Source: Arenibacter algicola (GTDB taxonomy: Bacteria; Bacteroidota; Bacteroidia; Flavobacteriales; Flavobacteriaceae). From it: 64,000 nt of DNA. Positions 7,799 through 16,116 of this stretch are shown here, one piece after another (positions within the stretch are counted from its first letter, which is position 1; every line of letters begins with the position of its first letter). The translations under genes and the position numbers were made by a program. The stretch lies in NCBI RefSeq assembly GCF_018860365.1, contig NZ_JAHKPO010000003.1:186001-250000 (forward strand), written 5' to 3'. A model generated the notes under the pieces. The model searched no databases. It worked only from the letters and a program-made list of their open reading frames with translations, and had not been told where the DNA came from.

Positions 7799-8089
7799 AT
7801 GGGAAAGTTTTCGAAATTACGCAAAAATAAAAAGTTCAATTATACACCTCGCTACTTCAACGATAAAGGTGAGGGAAGTCCGTACAAAATAGAACATAAA
7901 CTAGACAAATTTAGACCTACTATGGACGGTCGTAGCGGGCTTAAAGGCAAGTTCGGTAGGGCTATGGACGATCTGAAACAATCCGGAAGCCGAAATCAAA
8001 AAATTAGAACCCTTATAATAATTGCCGTCCTGATTCTTATTTTTCTTTACATCATAGATTTCGATCTATCTATCTTTATAACTCGATAA
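7799..8089 (+). CDS. Small membrane protein, function unknown
   Basis: 96 residues from ATG 7799 (an upstream in-frame start at 7727 lies in AT-rich sequence overlapping the promoter). The N-terminal three quarters are very basic and hydrophilic (MGKFSKLRKNKKFNYTPRYF), followed by one C-terminal membrane helix (TLIIIAVLILIFLYIIDF). It is a tail-anchor-like layout. Homologues between ribH and mutL are sometimes labelled riboflavin synthase subunit beta by association, and nothing in the sequence supports that. Its stop codon overlaps the mutL start by one base. Confidence 0.75.
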   Translation: MGKFSKLRKNKKFNYTPRYFNDKGEGSPYKIEHKLDKFRPTMDGRSGLKGKFGRAMDDLKQSGSRNQKIRTLIIIAVLILIFLYIIDFDLSIFITR

Positions 8090-9942
8090 TGGCAGATATT
8101 ATTAAGCTTTTGCCAGACCATGTTGCCAACCAAATTGCCGCAGGGGAAGTAGTTCAACGTCCGGCCTCGGTAGTGAAGGAGCTTATGGAAAATGCTATAG
8201 ATGCAGGGGCTTCTACCATAAAATTAGTGGTGAAGGACGGTGGAAAAACACTTATCCAAGTAATTGATGATGGCGTAGGAATGAGCGTTACCGATGCCCG
8301 ACTAAGTTTTGAGCGGCACGCAACATCCAAGATTCAAAAAGCGGAAGATCTTTTTCAGCTGAATACCAAGGGTTTTAGGGGAGAGGCCTTGGCCTCCATT
8401 GCCGCTATTGCCCATGTGGAAATGCAGACAAGAACGGCTGATGATGAGGTGGCTACGCATATTAAGATTGAGGGCAGTAAGATTATATCACAAGAAGTGA
8501 CCGTGGCTCCGAAGGGGACCTCTATGATGGTGAAGAATTTGTTTTTTAATATTCCCGCCAGACGAAATTTCCTTAAATCCAACAATGTGGAACTGCGTCA
8601 TATTTTGGATGAATTTCACAGAGTAGCCCTGGCCCATTCATCTATCAATTTTCATTTTTATAATAACGGAAGTGAATTGTTCAACCTGCCCAATTCCAAT
8701 AGTAGGCAGCGAATTGTGAATATTTTTGGTGCCAAGACCAATGAAAAGTTGGTCCCGGTAAATGAGGATACACAAGTAGTACAGATAAGCGGTTATATAA
8801 GTAAGCCGGAATACGCAAAAAAAAGTAGGGGAGAGCAGTTTTTTTTTGTAAACAATAGGTTTATAAAAAGCCCATACCTGCATCACGCTATTTTGGGAGC
8901 TTTTGATGGACTTATCAAAAAGGAAAACCATCCGGGGTATTTCTTGTATTTAACCGTGGATCCGGGTTCTATCGATATCAATATCCATCCTACCAAAACG
9001 GAAATTAAGTTTGATGATGAGCATACCCTTTATGCCATTTTAAGGTCTACCGTGAAACATAGTTTGGGACAATTCAACGTAATCCCGTCCTTGGATTTTG
9101 AGCAGGATCAAAATCTGGAAACGCCATATGACTACAAGAATAAATCTGCGGAATTGCCCAGAATTAACGTGGATTCGAGTTTTAATCCTTTTAAGGAAGG
9201 CTCAGGAACCGGTACAGCACAACGGCCAAGCTTTCAAAAACAGAATACAAAAAGTTGGGATAGCTTATATGTTGGAATGGAATCCAATATAGGGAAGAAT
9301 TCTGGGTTTAGTAGTGTAAGCTTTGAATCCGATACTATTACAGGTTCTATTTTTGAGAATAAAAAAGAGACCATTGACACTGGTACGACCACTTTTCAAT
9401 TAAGGAGAAAATACATTGTGACCACAATTAAATCCGGCATGGTGGTCATAGATCAGAGTAGGGCGCATCAAAGGGTACTCTATGAAAAGTTTTTGAAAAA
9501 TATAACCATCAAGGAGGCAGTTAGCCAACAACTGTTATTTCCCTTATCTTTGACGTTTTCCAAATCCGATTGCGCTATTATTGAAGAAATTCAGGATAGT
9601 TTAACCACGGTAGGGTTTGTTTTTGATAGTATTAGTGGGGAAGAGGTAACGGTAACAGGGGTGCCCTTGTCCGTCCCGGAAAGTGAGGTAGGGATTATTC
9701 TAGATCAATTGATATCGGACTATCAGCAGGATTTTGTGGTTGATGGCTTTTCGCAGACCGATATATTGGCAAAAACCTTGGCCAAATCCTTATCGGTAAA
9801 AACAGGAGAGATATTGGACAGCGATTCCCAGTTGGCTCTGGTAAACGATTTGTTTGCCTGTAAGGAATCTGGGGTAAGTCCTTTTAATAAACCAATATAC
9901 GTCACCATTACCGAGGACGATATTGATAAAAAATTTATATAA
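8089..9942 (+). CDS. mutL: DNA mismatch repair protein MutL
   Basis: Couples mismatch recognition by MutS to strand removal. 617 residues. The GHKL ATPase N terminus is intact: VVKELMENAIDAGAS, DDGVGM and TKGFRGEALASI. A low-complexity linker (about 345-430) leads to the dimerisation domain. The endonuclease motif DQHA-X2-E-X4-E is altered to DQSRAHQRVLYE (from Asp455), losing the His and the first Glu, so nicking activity is doubtful. Overlaps the upstream small gene by one base, and the rhomboid gene follows directly. Confidence 0.96.
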   Translation: MADIIKLLPDHVANQIAAGEVVQRPASVVKELMENAIDAGASTIKLVVKDGGKTLIQVIDDGVGMSVTDARLSFERHATSKIQKAEDLFQLNTKGFRGEALASIAAIAHVEMQTRTADDEVATHIKIEGSKIISQEVTVAPKGTSMMVKNLFFNIPARRNFLKSNNVELRHILDEFHRVALAHSSINFHFYNNGSELFNLPNSNSRQRIVNIFGAKTNEKLVPVNEDTQVVQISGYISKPEYAKKSRGEQFFFVNNRFIKSPYLHHAILGAFDGLIKKENHPGYFLYLTVDPGSIDINIHPTKTEIKFDDEHTLYAILRSTVKHSLGQFNVIPSLDFEQDQNLETPYDYKNKSAELPRINVDSSFNPFKEGSGTGTAQRPSFQKQNTKSWDSLYVGMESNIGKNSGFSSVSFESDTITGSIFENKKETIDTGTTTFQLRRKYIVTTIKSGMVVIDQSRAHQRVLYEKFLKNITIKEAVSQQLLFPLSLTFSKSDCAIIEEIQDSLTTVGFVFDSISGEEVTVTGVPLSVPESEVGIILDQLISDYQQDFVVDGFSQTDILAKTLAKSLSVKTGEILDSDSQLALVNDLFACKESGVSPFNKPIYVTITEDDIDKKFI

Positions 9943-10689
9943 ATGGGTAGGATTACGGACGCAGTAAAGCATTTGATAATTATAAATGTGTTGTTTTTTG
10001 TGGCAACTCAATTATACGGTGATCAAATGTACCAATGGTTTTCCCTTTGGTTTCCGAAAAATGAAAATTTTGGGTTTTGGCAGGTTATATCGCACATGTT
10101 TATGCATGGTGGATTTATGCATATTTTGTTCAATATGTATGCGCTATGGGCCTTTGGTTCACCACTGGAGCGTATGTGGGGAAGAAATAAATTTTTCTTC
10201 TTTTATTTCTCGGCAGGAATCGGGGCTGCCTTGATCCACACAGGCGTGAACTACTATTATTTTAATCAAGGGTTGGACGCTCTAGTAAGTTCAGGAATTC
10301 CCAAAGAACAGATAATGGAAATTATTACTGGTGGCAAATACAGTCCCAGTTGGTACGATGTAGCCTCCAAGAGTACCATAGATAATTTTTTGGGTGCTTA
10401 TAATACTCCTGCGGTAGGAGCTTCCGGTGCCATATATGGTGTTTTGGTGGCCTTTGGAATGTCTTATCCCAATAGTGAACTTTTTTTAATGTTTATTCCA
10501 GTCCCTGTAAAGGCCAAATATTTTATCCCGGTATTAATTGGGCTTGATTTGTTTTCAGGTGTAACTGGGTATTCAATTTTTGGAAATGGAATAGCTCATT
10601 TTGCCCATGTCGGCGGTGCGTTATTTGGGTTTATAATGATGTGGTATTGGAAAAAAAATCAGTTTAACAACAATCGCTGGGACAGGTAA
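9943..10689 (+). CDS. Rhomboid-family intramembrane serine protease (first of two)
   Basis: Six-helix membrane protease, 248 residues. The catalytic serine is in GASGAIYG, the histidine in HFAHVGGALFGF, and the conserved HGGFMHILFNMYAL segment of helix 2 is present, so it is probably active. A loop insertion (about residues 95-145) separates helices. It is adjacent to mutL without spacing and its stop overlaps the next rhomboid start by one base. Substrates cannot be inferred. Confidence 0.93.
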   Translation: MGRITDAVKHLIIINVLFFVATQLYGDQMYQWFSLWFPKNENFGFWQVISHMFMHGGFMHILFNMYALWAFGSPLERMWGRNKFFFFYFSAGIGAALIHTGVNYYYFNQGLDALVSSGIPKEQIMEIITGGKYSPSWYDVASKSTIDNFLGAYNTPAVGASGAIYGVLVAFGMSYPNSELFLMFIPVPVKAKYFIPVLIGLDLFSGVTGYSIFGNGIAHFAHVGGALFGFIMMWYWKKNQFNNNRWDR

Positions 10690-11561
10690 TGGGCAATCAG
10701 AATATTAGGTATTATTACAACAGGTTAAATATTGCTGAAAGGCTTATAGTCATTAATGTGGCGGTATTTATTCTTAGTGGATTGCTAAAGATATTGTTTG
10801 GTTTTTCTGGGGATAGCATTATTGGATGGTTTGAACTTCCAAAGGACTTTTTTCATTTTCTAACCCAGCCATGGTCCATTGTCACCTATTCTTTTTTTCA
10901 TTCCGGGTTGGGCCATATCTTTTGGAACATGTTGATGCTGTATTATGCGGGTAGAATATTTATGAACCTCTTTGATAATCGCAGGTTTCTCAATGTGTAC
11001 TTTTTAGGGGTAATTCTTGGGGGAATGATATTCTTATTGAGTTATAATATATTTCCCGCCCTATTGGGTATAAATACATCCTTGATAGGTGCCTCTGCCG
11101 GGGTTACTGCTGTACTAATATTTGTTTGTTCCTATTTGCCCAATCAGGAGGTGAGAGTTATTTTTTTTAATGTAAAACTGTGGCATATAGGGGTCTTTGT
11201 TGTGCTGTTGGATCTTATTCAAATTTCAATGGGAGGTAATGTAGGAGGCCGTTTGGCCCATTTGGGCGGTGCCGCATTGGGTTATTTTTATGCACGCCAG
11301 CTTATTAACGGCAACGATATAGGTAGCGGTTTTGCCAAGTTTTTGGATGCCATTGCCAATTTATTTAAGCGAAGTGAACGAAAAGCACCCTTAAAAACGG
11401 TTTATCGCAAAGAGAACCGAGGAGGGGCCAGTACAGAAAATTATGATAAAGAAAGTCGGCAACGTAAAATAGATGCTATTTTGGATAAGATTAGCAAGTC
11501 TGGTTACGAAAGTCTTTCCAAAGCTGAAAAGGATTTTTTATTTAAGGCAGGAAAAGAATAA
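10689..11561 (+). CDS. Rhomboid-family protease (second) with C-terminal DUF6576-like tail
   Basis: 290 residues, a paralogue of the preceding gene. Catalytic Ser in GASAGVTA, His in LAHLGGAALGYF, helix 2 FFHSGLGHIFWNMLMLYY. After the last helix comes a hydrophilic cytosolic tail of about 85 residues ending in RQRKIDAILDKISKSGYESLSKAEKDFL, a short helical module often attached to flavobacterial rhomboids (DUF6576 as I recall). The tandem arrangement suggests divergent substrate ranges or a heteromer. Confidence 0.92.
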   Translation: MGNQNIRYYYNRLNIAERLIVINVAVFILSGLLKILFGFSGDSIIGWFELPKDFFHFLTQPWSIVTYSFFHSGLGHIFWNMLMLYYAGRIFMNLFDNRRFLNVYFLGVILGGMIFLLSYNIFPALLGINTSLIGASAGVTAVLIFVCSYLPNQEVRVIFFNVKLWHIGVFVVLLDLIQISMGGNVGGRLAHLGGAALGYFYARQLINGNDIGSGFAKFLDAIANLFKRSERKAPLKTVYRKENRGGASTENYDKESRQRKIDAILDKISKSGYESLSKAEKDFLFKAGKE

Positions 11562-11564
11562 AAC

Positions 11565-12599
11565 GTGAAGAACCTTAATTTTATTGATAAATTCTTGTTC
11601 TTCATAAATGCGATTTTTGCACTTCTGTTGTTTATTTCTTGTTTTGTGCCACAAATTTCTGTGACACATTTTGCTTATTTTTCTATTCTTAGCCTTACGG
11701 TACCTGTATTGGTTCTTTTCAATTTACTTTTTTTGACCTACTGGCTGTTTAAAAGAAAGAGGCAATTATGGCTATCTGCCTTTGTATTGGTGCTTGGTTA
11801 TTTCTTCTTGGGAAATTTTTTCAAGTTTAAACTGGCCGAAGAGGAAATCAAGGAAAAGGACCTTAGTATCATGAGTTACAATGTTAGGGGATTCAATAAG
11901 TACGACTTGCTTAATGACCCGTCGGCTGAAGGGCGTATAATGGAATTTATTACCTCTGAAGCCCCTGATATATTAGGTATTCAGGAGTTTAGCCGTATTA
12001 AGGATAGGCAGCTAAAGAAGATGTATCCCTTTAAATTTATTACCGGCTATAAATCTAGTGAAAAGAGATCCGTTCAAGCCATTTATTCAAAATTCGTAAT
12101 AATCAATAGTGGATCCTTGGATTTTCCCGATAGTGGAAACAATGCCATTTTTGCCGATATCGTTGTTAATAAGGACACCTTAAGGCTATATAACCTTCAT
12201 TTGGAGTCTCATAGGATCATACCTAGTGTAAGGCGATTATCAAATGAACCCAAGGGGAGGTTGCTGAAAAGGTTGAGCAAATCCTTTGCAAAACAGGGAG
12301 AGCAGGCGCAATTGGTGGAGAAGCATATGGAAGCCGCGCCCTATAAGAAAATCGTATGTGGGGATTTTAACAACACCCAATTTTCCAATGTCTACAAGGT
12401 AATCAAAGGGGATATGAACGATTCCTTTACCGAACAGGGAACAGGTTATGGCCGGACCTTTAATTTTAGATATTACCCTGTTAGAATAGATTTTATTTTG
12501 GCCGATGAAGCTTTTGAAATTACGGCCCATAGAAATTTCGACATAAAATTATCGGATCATTTCCCGGTAATGGCATCGATTAAAATAGACTCCAATTAG
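11565..12599 (+). CDS. Membrane-anchored endonuclease/exonuclease/phosphatase-family protein
   Basis: 344 residues, GTG start at 11565 three bases after the rhomboid. Three N-terminal membrane helices (about 1-85) are followed by an EEP fold with SYNVRGFNKYD, DILGIQEFS, HLES, CGDFNNTQ, RIDFILA and LSDHFPV, so all metal and phosphate-handling motifs are present. The family includes DNases, sphingomyelinases and inositol phosphatases; the membrane anchor favours a lipid or envelope phosphodiester substrate, which is inference. Last gene of the run that begins with the TPR gene. Confidence 0.9.
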   Translation: MKNLNFIDKFLFFINAIFALLLFISCFVPQISVTHFAYFSILSLTVPVLVLFNLLFLTYWLFKRKRQLWLSAFVLVLGYFFLGNFFKFKLAEEEIKEKDLSIMSYNVRGFNKYDLLNDPSAEGRIMEFITSEAPDILGIQEFSRIKDRQLKKMYPFKFITGYKSSEKRSVQAIYSKFVIINSGSLDFPDSGNNAIFADIVVNKDTLRLYNLHLESHRIIPSVRRLSNEPKGRLLKRLSKSFAKQGEQAQLVEKHMEAAPYKKIVCGDFNNTQFSNVYKVIKGDMNDSFTEQGTGYGRTFNFRYYPVRIDFILADEAFEITAHRNFDIKLSDHFPVMASIKIDSN

Positions 12600-12694
12600 T
12601 TTGTTTCCCACAAAATAAGAACCCTAACTTTTTTACCCTTTACGGTTCCTACTTATTATAAGCGCTAGGAACTGTTCCAATCGTCAACGAGCCA

Positions 12695-13444
12695 TTAAAA
12701 TACTTTCTTGGCAGTTTGTTCCTCCGATGTAACACCGGGTGGTAATTCTATTATTTTAAAATTTTTAAACTGGATTTCTGCACCTTCGGACTCCAGGCAT
12801 AAGTAACCTTTTTTGATGGACGATTTGCTTATGCCATTTACAAATTTCCCATTTACGGAGAGTTTTATGGTTCCATCTACACATACCACTTTGTAACTGT
12901 TCCATTGCTCCTTGCCAAGTGCCCTATTTTCGATGGATTTACTTCTGGTGCCCCTAGGGTTGTCGGGTGTTGTTTTAACTCCGCCAACGCCAAAAAGTTC
13001 GCCGTGTACGTATGCTATGGGAGGCTTTACCCCATCACGTATATTTTGGTTTACCCAATCCAGTTCCAGCATTTGCACTTCCACGCCTCCCGGTAAGCGA
13101 TCTTTTTCGCCTGGTATGGCATCGCTCCACACAAATACTCCAGAATTTCCACCTGCTTCCATATGTCGCCATTCCACAAGCATGATAAAGTTCTCATATT
13201 GCTTTTCTGAACGCATAACGCCAATGGGCAGACCAGAACAAATAAGTATGTCCTTTTCTTTTCGCCAAGTTTCCGGATCTGTATTTACATTGATCCAGTT
13301 AATGGGTTTCTCTTTTACCTTTTCCTTGCTGGCCAATTGTTCCAAAGTGGTTTCGGTACCAAAGCTTATTGGTTTGCTTTGGGCCAAGGCATTTAAACTT
13401 GTTGCCAAGGTAAACAACAGGCAAAGGTTTGTAAATATCTTCAT
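12695..13444 (-). CDS. Secreted DUF1080 (3-keto-disaccharide hydrolase-like) protein
   Basis: 249 residues with a signal peptide cleaved after LNALAQ. The DUF1080 lectin-like jelly-roll domain covers the rest ([36 protein letters not shown] is the family hallmark region). Members hydrolyse 3-keto-glycosides made by partner oxidoreductases. It lies 90 bases downstream of a Tat-exported Gfo/Idh/MocA dehydrogenase, a pairing that matches the oxidise-then-cleave route for sugars in the periplasm. Substrate sugar unknown. Confidence 0.88.
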   Translation of the reverse strand: MKIFTNLCLLFTLATSLNALAQSKPISFGTETTLEQLASKEKVKEKPINWINVNTDPETWRKEKDILICSGLPIGVMRSEKQYENFIMLVEWRHMEAGGNSGVFVWSDAIPGEKDRLPGGVEVQMLELDWVNQNIRDGVKPPIAYVHGELFGVGGVKTTPDNPRGTRSKSIENRALGKEQWNSYKVVCVDGTIKLSVNGKFVNGISKSSIKKGYLCLESEGAEIQFKNFKIIELPPGVTSEEQTAKKVF

Positions 13445-13534
13445 TGGGTTGTTTGGTTTATGTTAATTGATTGAATGCCTTGGCTCATAGTACTATTTTG
13501 ACAGGATGTAGCGTCTTAAGTACGTTTGGGTAAA

Positions 13535-14848
13535 TTATATAAATTTAGTTTTGCCGGGAACGGCCACGGGTTGTGTTGGCCATTTTAAATCCCAATTATA
13601 TTCATCCACTTTGGGACCTAGGCTTTCCTGTGAATTAAAGGCCTGTTCCCAGCTAATGGTCTGGCCGGTATAGCCAACCATACGTGCCCATATGGCCAGC
13701 ATGGTACTTGTGGCCATCCATTCGCCATTGTTGATCGGATTTCCATTTCTGATGGAAGCGAAAAGCTCATCGTGCTCTGTCTGGAACATATTATTTCTTT
13801 CACCGTCATATGTCCATTTGTTCTTTCCTGTTATTTCGTACCTACGACCAATATGTACTATGGCACTACCCTCACTGCCAAAAACTTCAACACTATTTTT
13901 GTGGGACGTATCACTTTGTTGTCTAGTAAAGTGGTACCCTTTAGCCCCGTTGTCGTATTCGAATTCCACGGCAAAATGATCAAATATATTACCGTATTTT
14001 TTGTCTACCCTAACTTGTCTTCCCCCAGTTCCAGTGGCACTTATGGGCATTTTATCTCCCATCACCCAAGACATCATGTCTAAACTATGAACGGCCTGTT
14101 CCACGACAAAATCCCCCGATAACCAATTGTAATAATACCAGTTGCGCATGTTGTATGTCATATCGGTCCAGTCTGGTTGTCGTTCCTTGTACCAGGCTTC
14201 CCCTCCATGGCGGAAAGTGGTAACGGTTCTAATATCTCCAATAGCTCCATCCAAAACGCGGCCATATACTGCCCTATTGGGATAGTCATACCTAAAACAG
14301 AAGCCGGATACCAGGGATAGTTTTTTTTCTTTGGCCATTTTTGCTGCAGCAAGCACTTTGTGCACGCCGGGAGCATCCACTGCCACCGGTTTTTCACAGA
14401 AAACATGTTTTCCAGCATTAACAGCTGCGGTTAGATGGTCTGGTCTAAATGCGGGTGGTGTAGTTAATAAGACCACATCTACGCCAGATTCGATTACTTT
14501 TAGATAGGCATCGAAACCTATAAACTTGTTCTGCTTGTCCACTTTTATTTTGTCGCCTGCAATCTTCAACAGCGCGGAATGCGCTTCCTCCAGTCGATCT
14601 TCAAAAACATCGCCCATGGCATAGAGAACTACATTGGGGTCGGCTTCCAAGGCTTGGGCGGCAGCTCCGGTTCCCCGTCCGCCACAACCGATGAGGCCTA
14701 CTTTTAGAGGGGAGTCCTTATATGCAGTTGTAGCTCCAAAAGAAATAGCAGGATATGTCAGCGAACTCCCTATAATTGCTATCCCCGATTTTTTTATAAA
14801 ATCCCTTCTTCCTGGGGTAGGAGAGTGCGTAGATGTATGGTCTTTCAT
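13535..14848 (-). CDS. Tat-exported Gfo/Idh/MocA-family oxidoreductase
   Basis: 437 residues. The N terminus has a twin-arginine signal (PGRRDFIKKSGIAIIGSSL). The Rossmann domain begins KVGLIGCGGRGTGAAA, with CEKPVAVDAPG as the conserved lysine-proline motif, and the C-terminal alpha/beta domain includes YNWLSGDFVVEQAVHSLD. Tat export implies folding with its NAD(P) cofactor before transport. With the DUF1080 gene it probably forms a two-gene operon for 3-keto sugar chemistry. Sugar specificity cannot be told. Confidence 0.92.
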   Translation of the reverse strand: MKDHTSTHSPTPGRRDFIKKSGIAIIGSSLTYPAISFGATTAYKDSPLKVGLIGCGGRGTGAAAQALEADPNVVLYAMGDVFEDRLEEAHSALLKIAGDKIKVDKQNKFIGFDAYLKVIESGVDVVLLTTPPAFRPDHLTAAVNAGKHVFCEKPVAVDAPGVHKVLAAAKMAKEKKLSLVSGFCFRYDYPNRAVYGRVLDGAIGDIRTVTTFRHGGEAWYKERQPDWTDMTYNMRNWYYYNWLSGDFVVEQAVHSLDMMSWVMGDKMPISATGTGGRQVRVDKKYGNIFDHFAVEFEYDNGAKGYHFTRQQSDTSHKNSVEVFGSEGSAIVHIGRRYEITGKNKWTYDGERNNMFQTEHDELFASIRNGNPINNGEWMATSTMLAIWARMVGYTGQTISWEQAFNSQESLGPKVDEYNWDLKWPTQPVAVPGKTKFI

Positions 14849-15070
14849 TTTATTGTTGTCAATTAGATTTACTCTTGTTTAAAGTTCATACAAAATAGCA
14901 ATAATTTTCTTAAGTCCTTAAAATGGTCTTTTCCCGGTTTTTTATTGTGGTAGTCTTATTATTAGGAAGAATATTGAGTGGTAATGGGTAGTGAGGCCAA
15001 TTAACGATATATGGATAAAACAGGAGGCAGGTGTAGTTTGCCAACCGTAAATGGGTGTCATGAAAGGACC

Positions 15071-15379
15071 TTACATTAAGTAGCAGTCTACGGTGTCTGC
15101 CAATATGTGTATTAAAAAGGCAATTCCGAAGATCCTGGTTTTTGTAAAAAAAAGTAATAGGAAGTAACCGGCAATGGCCCAATACATATGTAAGGGGTGA
15201 AAGTTGATACTGCATCGGCCTGGGTCAAAAATGGGGTCTGCCAATAGGTGATCTAAATCCAAAAGAATTCCAGCCAACAGTATCAAGATTATTTTTAGGC
15301 GGTGTTCCTTAAAGAAAACCAGACCAATAATAATTGGAAGTATAAAATGAATTCCATAATGCAAACAAAACCTAAGCAT
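15071..15379 (-). CDS. Small integral membrane protein, DUF6122-like
   Basis: 102 residues with about four hydrophobic helices and conserved polar residues in the membrane (LDLDHLLADPIFDPGRCSINFHPLHMY and HILADTVDC). The His/Asp pattern resembles the metal-dependent hydrolase DUF457/YdjM type, and I recall the family as DUF6122. Overlaps the 3' end of the WbqC gene by eight bases, so co-translated with it. Function unknown. Confidence 0.75.
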   Translation of the reverse strand: MLRFCLHYGIHFILPIIIGLVFFKEHRLKIILILLAGILLDLDHLLADPIFDPGRCSINFHPLHMYWAIAGYFLLLFFTKTRIFGIAFLIHILADTVDCYLM

Positions 15380-16004
15380 TGGATAGGTTTAGGTTCAAGT
15401 TTTTTAGATGGGTCAAGGCGTTGGTACCTTCATTGAACAAAAGGTCCAAAATACTTAGATTAGGAATAAAGTCATTTCTGTCCTCAAATACTTGTACATA
15501 TTGTGGCTGTTGAAATTGAAGCTTTGTTTTGGAATTGATTAAAGTCCTCCCGTCAATTTTGTCGGTAACATCAACCTCAAATACTTTGGTCCTGTCCAAG
15601 GGCATTTTAATTTGCAAACATTCGCATATGGTCTCGATTGTTTTCAAATTAAAATCCATTAAAGAGTGGAATGTATTGTGGTACAATGGGGCAATATCAT
15701 CTTCATAGAACTCGAAGAAGGGAGAGGTTCTATACGCTGTTTCCAAGGTTCGCCAATGTTGTCTCTGCCAGGGATAATCGTTGTCCATTTGTACATCACT
15801 GTACCTTTGCTTCCCTTTTCTGTTACCAACGTGTTTTATGGGTATAGTGAGCATGTGCATCCCTAGGTCCGTACAAATATAACACCTGTTTCGAAAAGTT
15901 TGTTTTTGAAAATTGTCCATTACTTCCCAACAAATATCATTTTGAACAATAGCGGCAAAATTGGCGATATTGGGAAAATAACCAGGATGAAGCAGAAGTG
16001 TCAT
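15372..16004 (-). CDS. WbqC family protein
   Basis: 210 residues; starts LLHPGYFPNIANFAAIVQND and contains the conserved RCYI.....LTIPI..... and YPWQRQHWRTLETAYRTSPFFEFY blocks of the WbqC-like family, named after an O-antigen locus gene. The enzymatic role is not established. It lies in an operon with the DUF6122-like gene and downstream of lepB, in the same direction with a 112-base gap. Confidence 0.9.
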   Translation of the reverse strand: MTLLLHPGYFPNIANFAAIVQNDICWEVMDNFQKQTFRNRCYICTDLGMHMLTIPIKHVGNRKGKQRYSDVQMDNDYPWQRQHWRTLETAYRTSPFFEFYEDDIAPLYHNTFHSLMDFNLKTIETICECLQIKMPLDRTKVFEVDVTDKIDGRTLINSKTKLQFQQPQYVQVFEDRNDFIPNLSILDLLFNEGTNALTHLKNLNLNLSNA

Positions 16005-16116
16005 AGTTTCTATGATTGATCAATGTAATAATTGATTAATGTATCAATGGGATATGGGATATATGATAAGTTTGTATTGAACAATTGGTACATTTAATTG
16101 TTTTTTAATGGATGCT

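Noticed and set aside
7184..8089. Riboflavin synthase beta identity of the 96-residue membrane protein
   Set aside because: The label comes from proximity to ribH; the product is a basic protein with a single C-terminal helix and has no lumazine synthase features.
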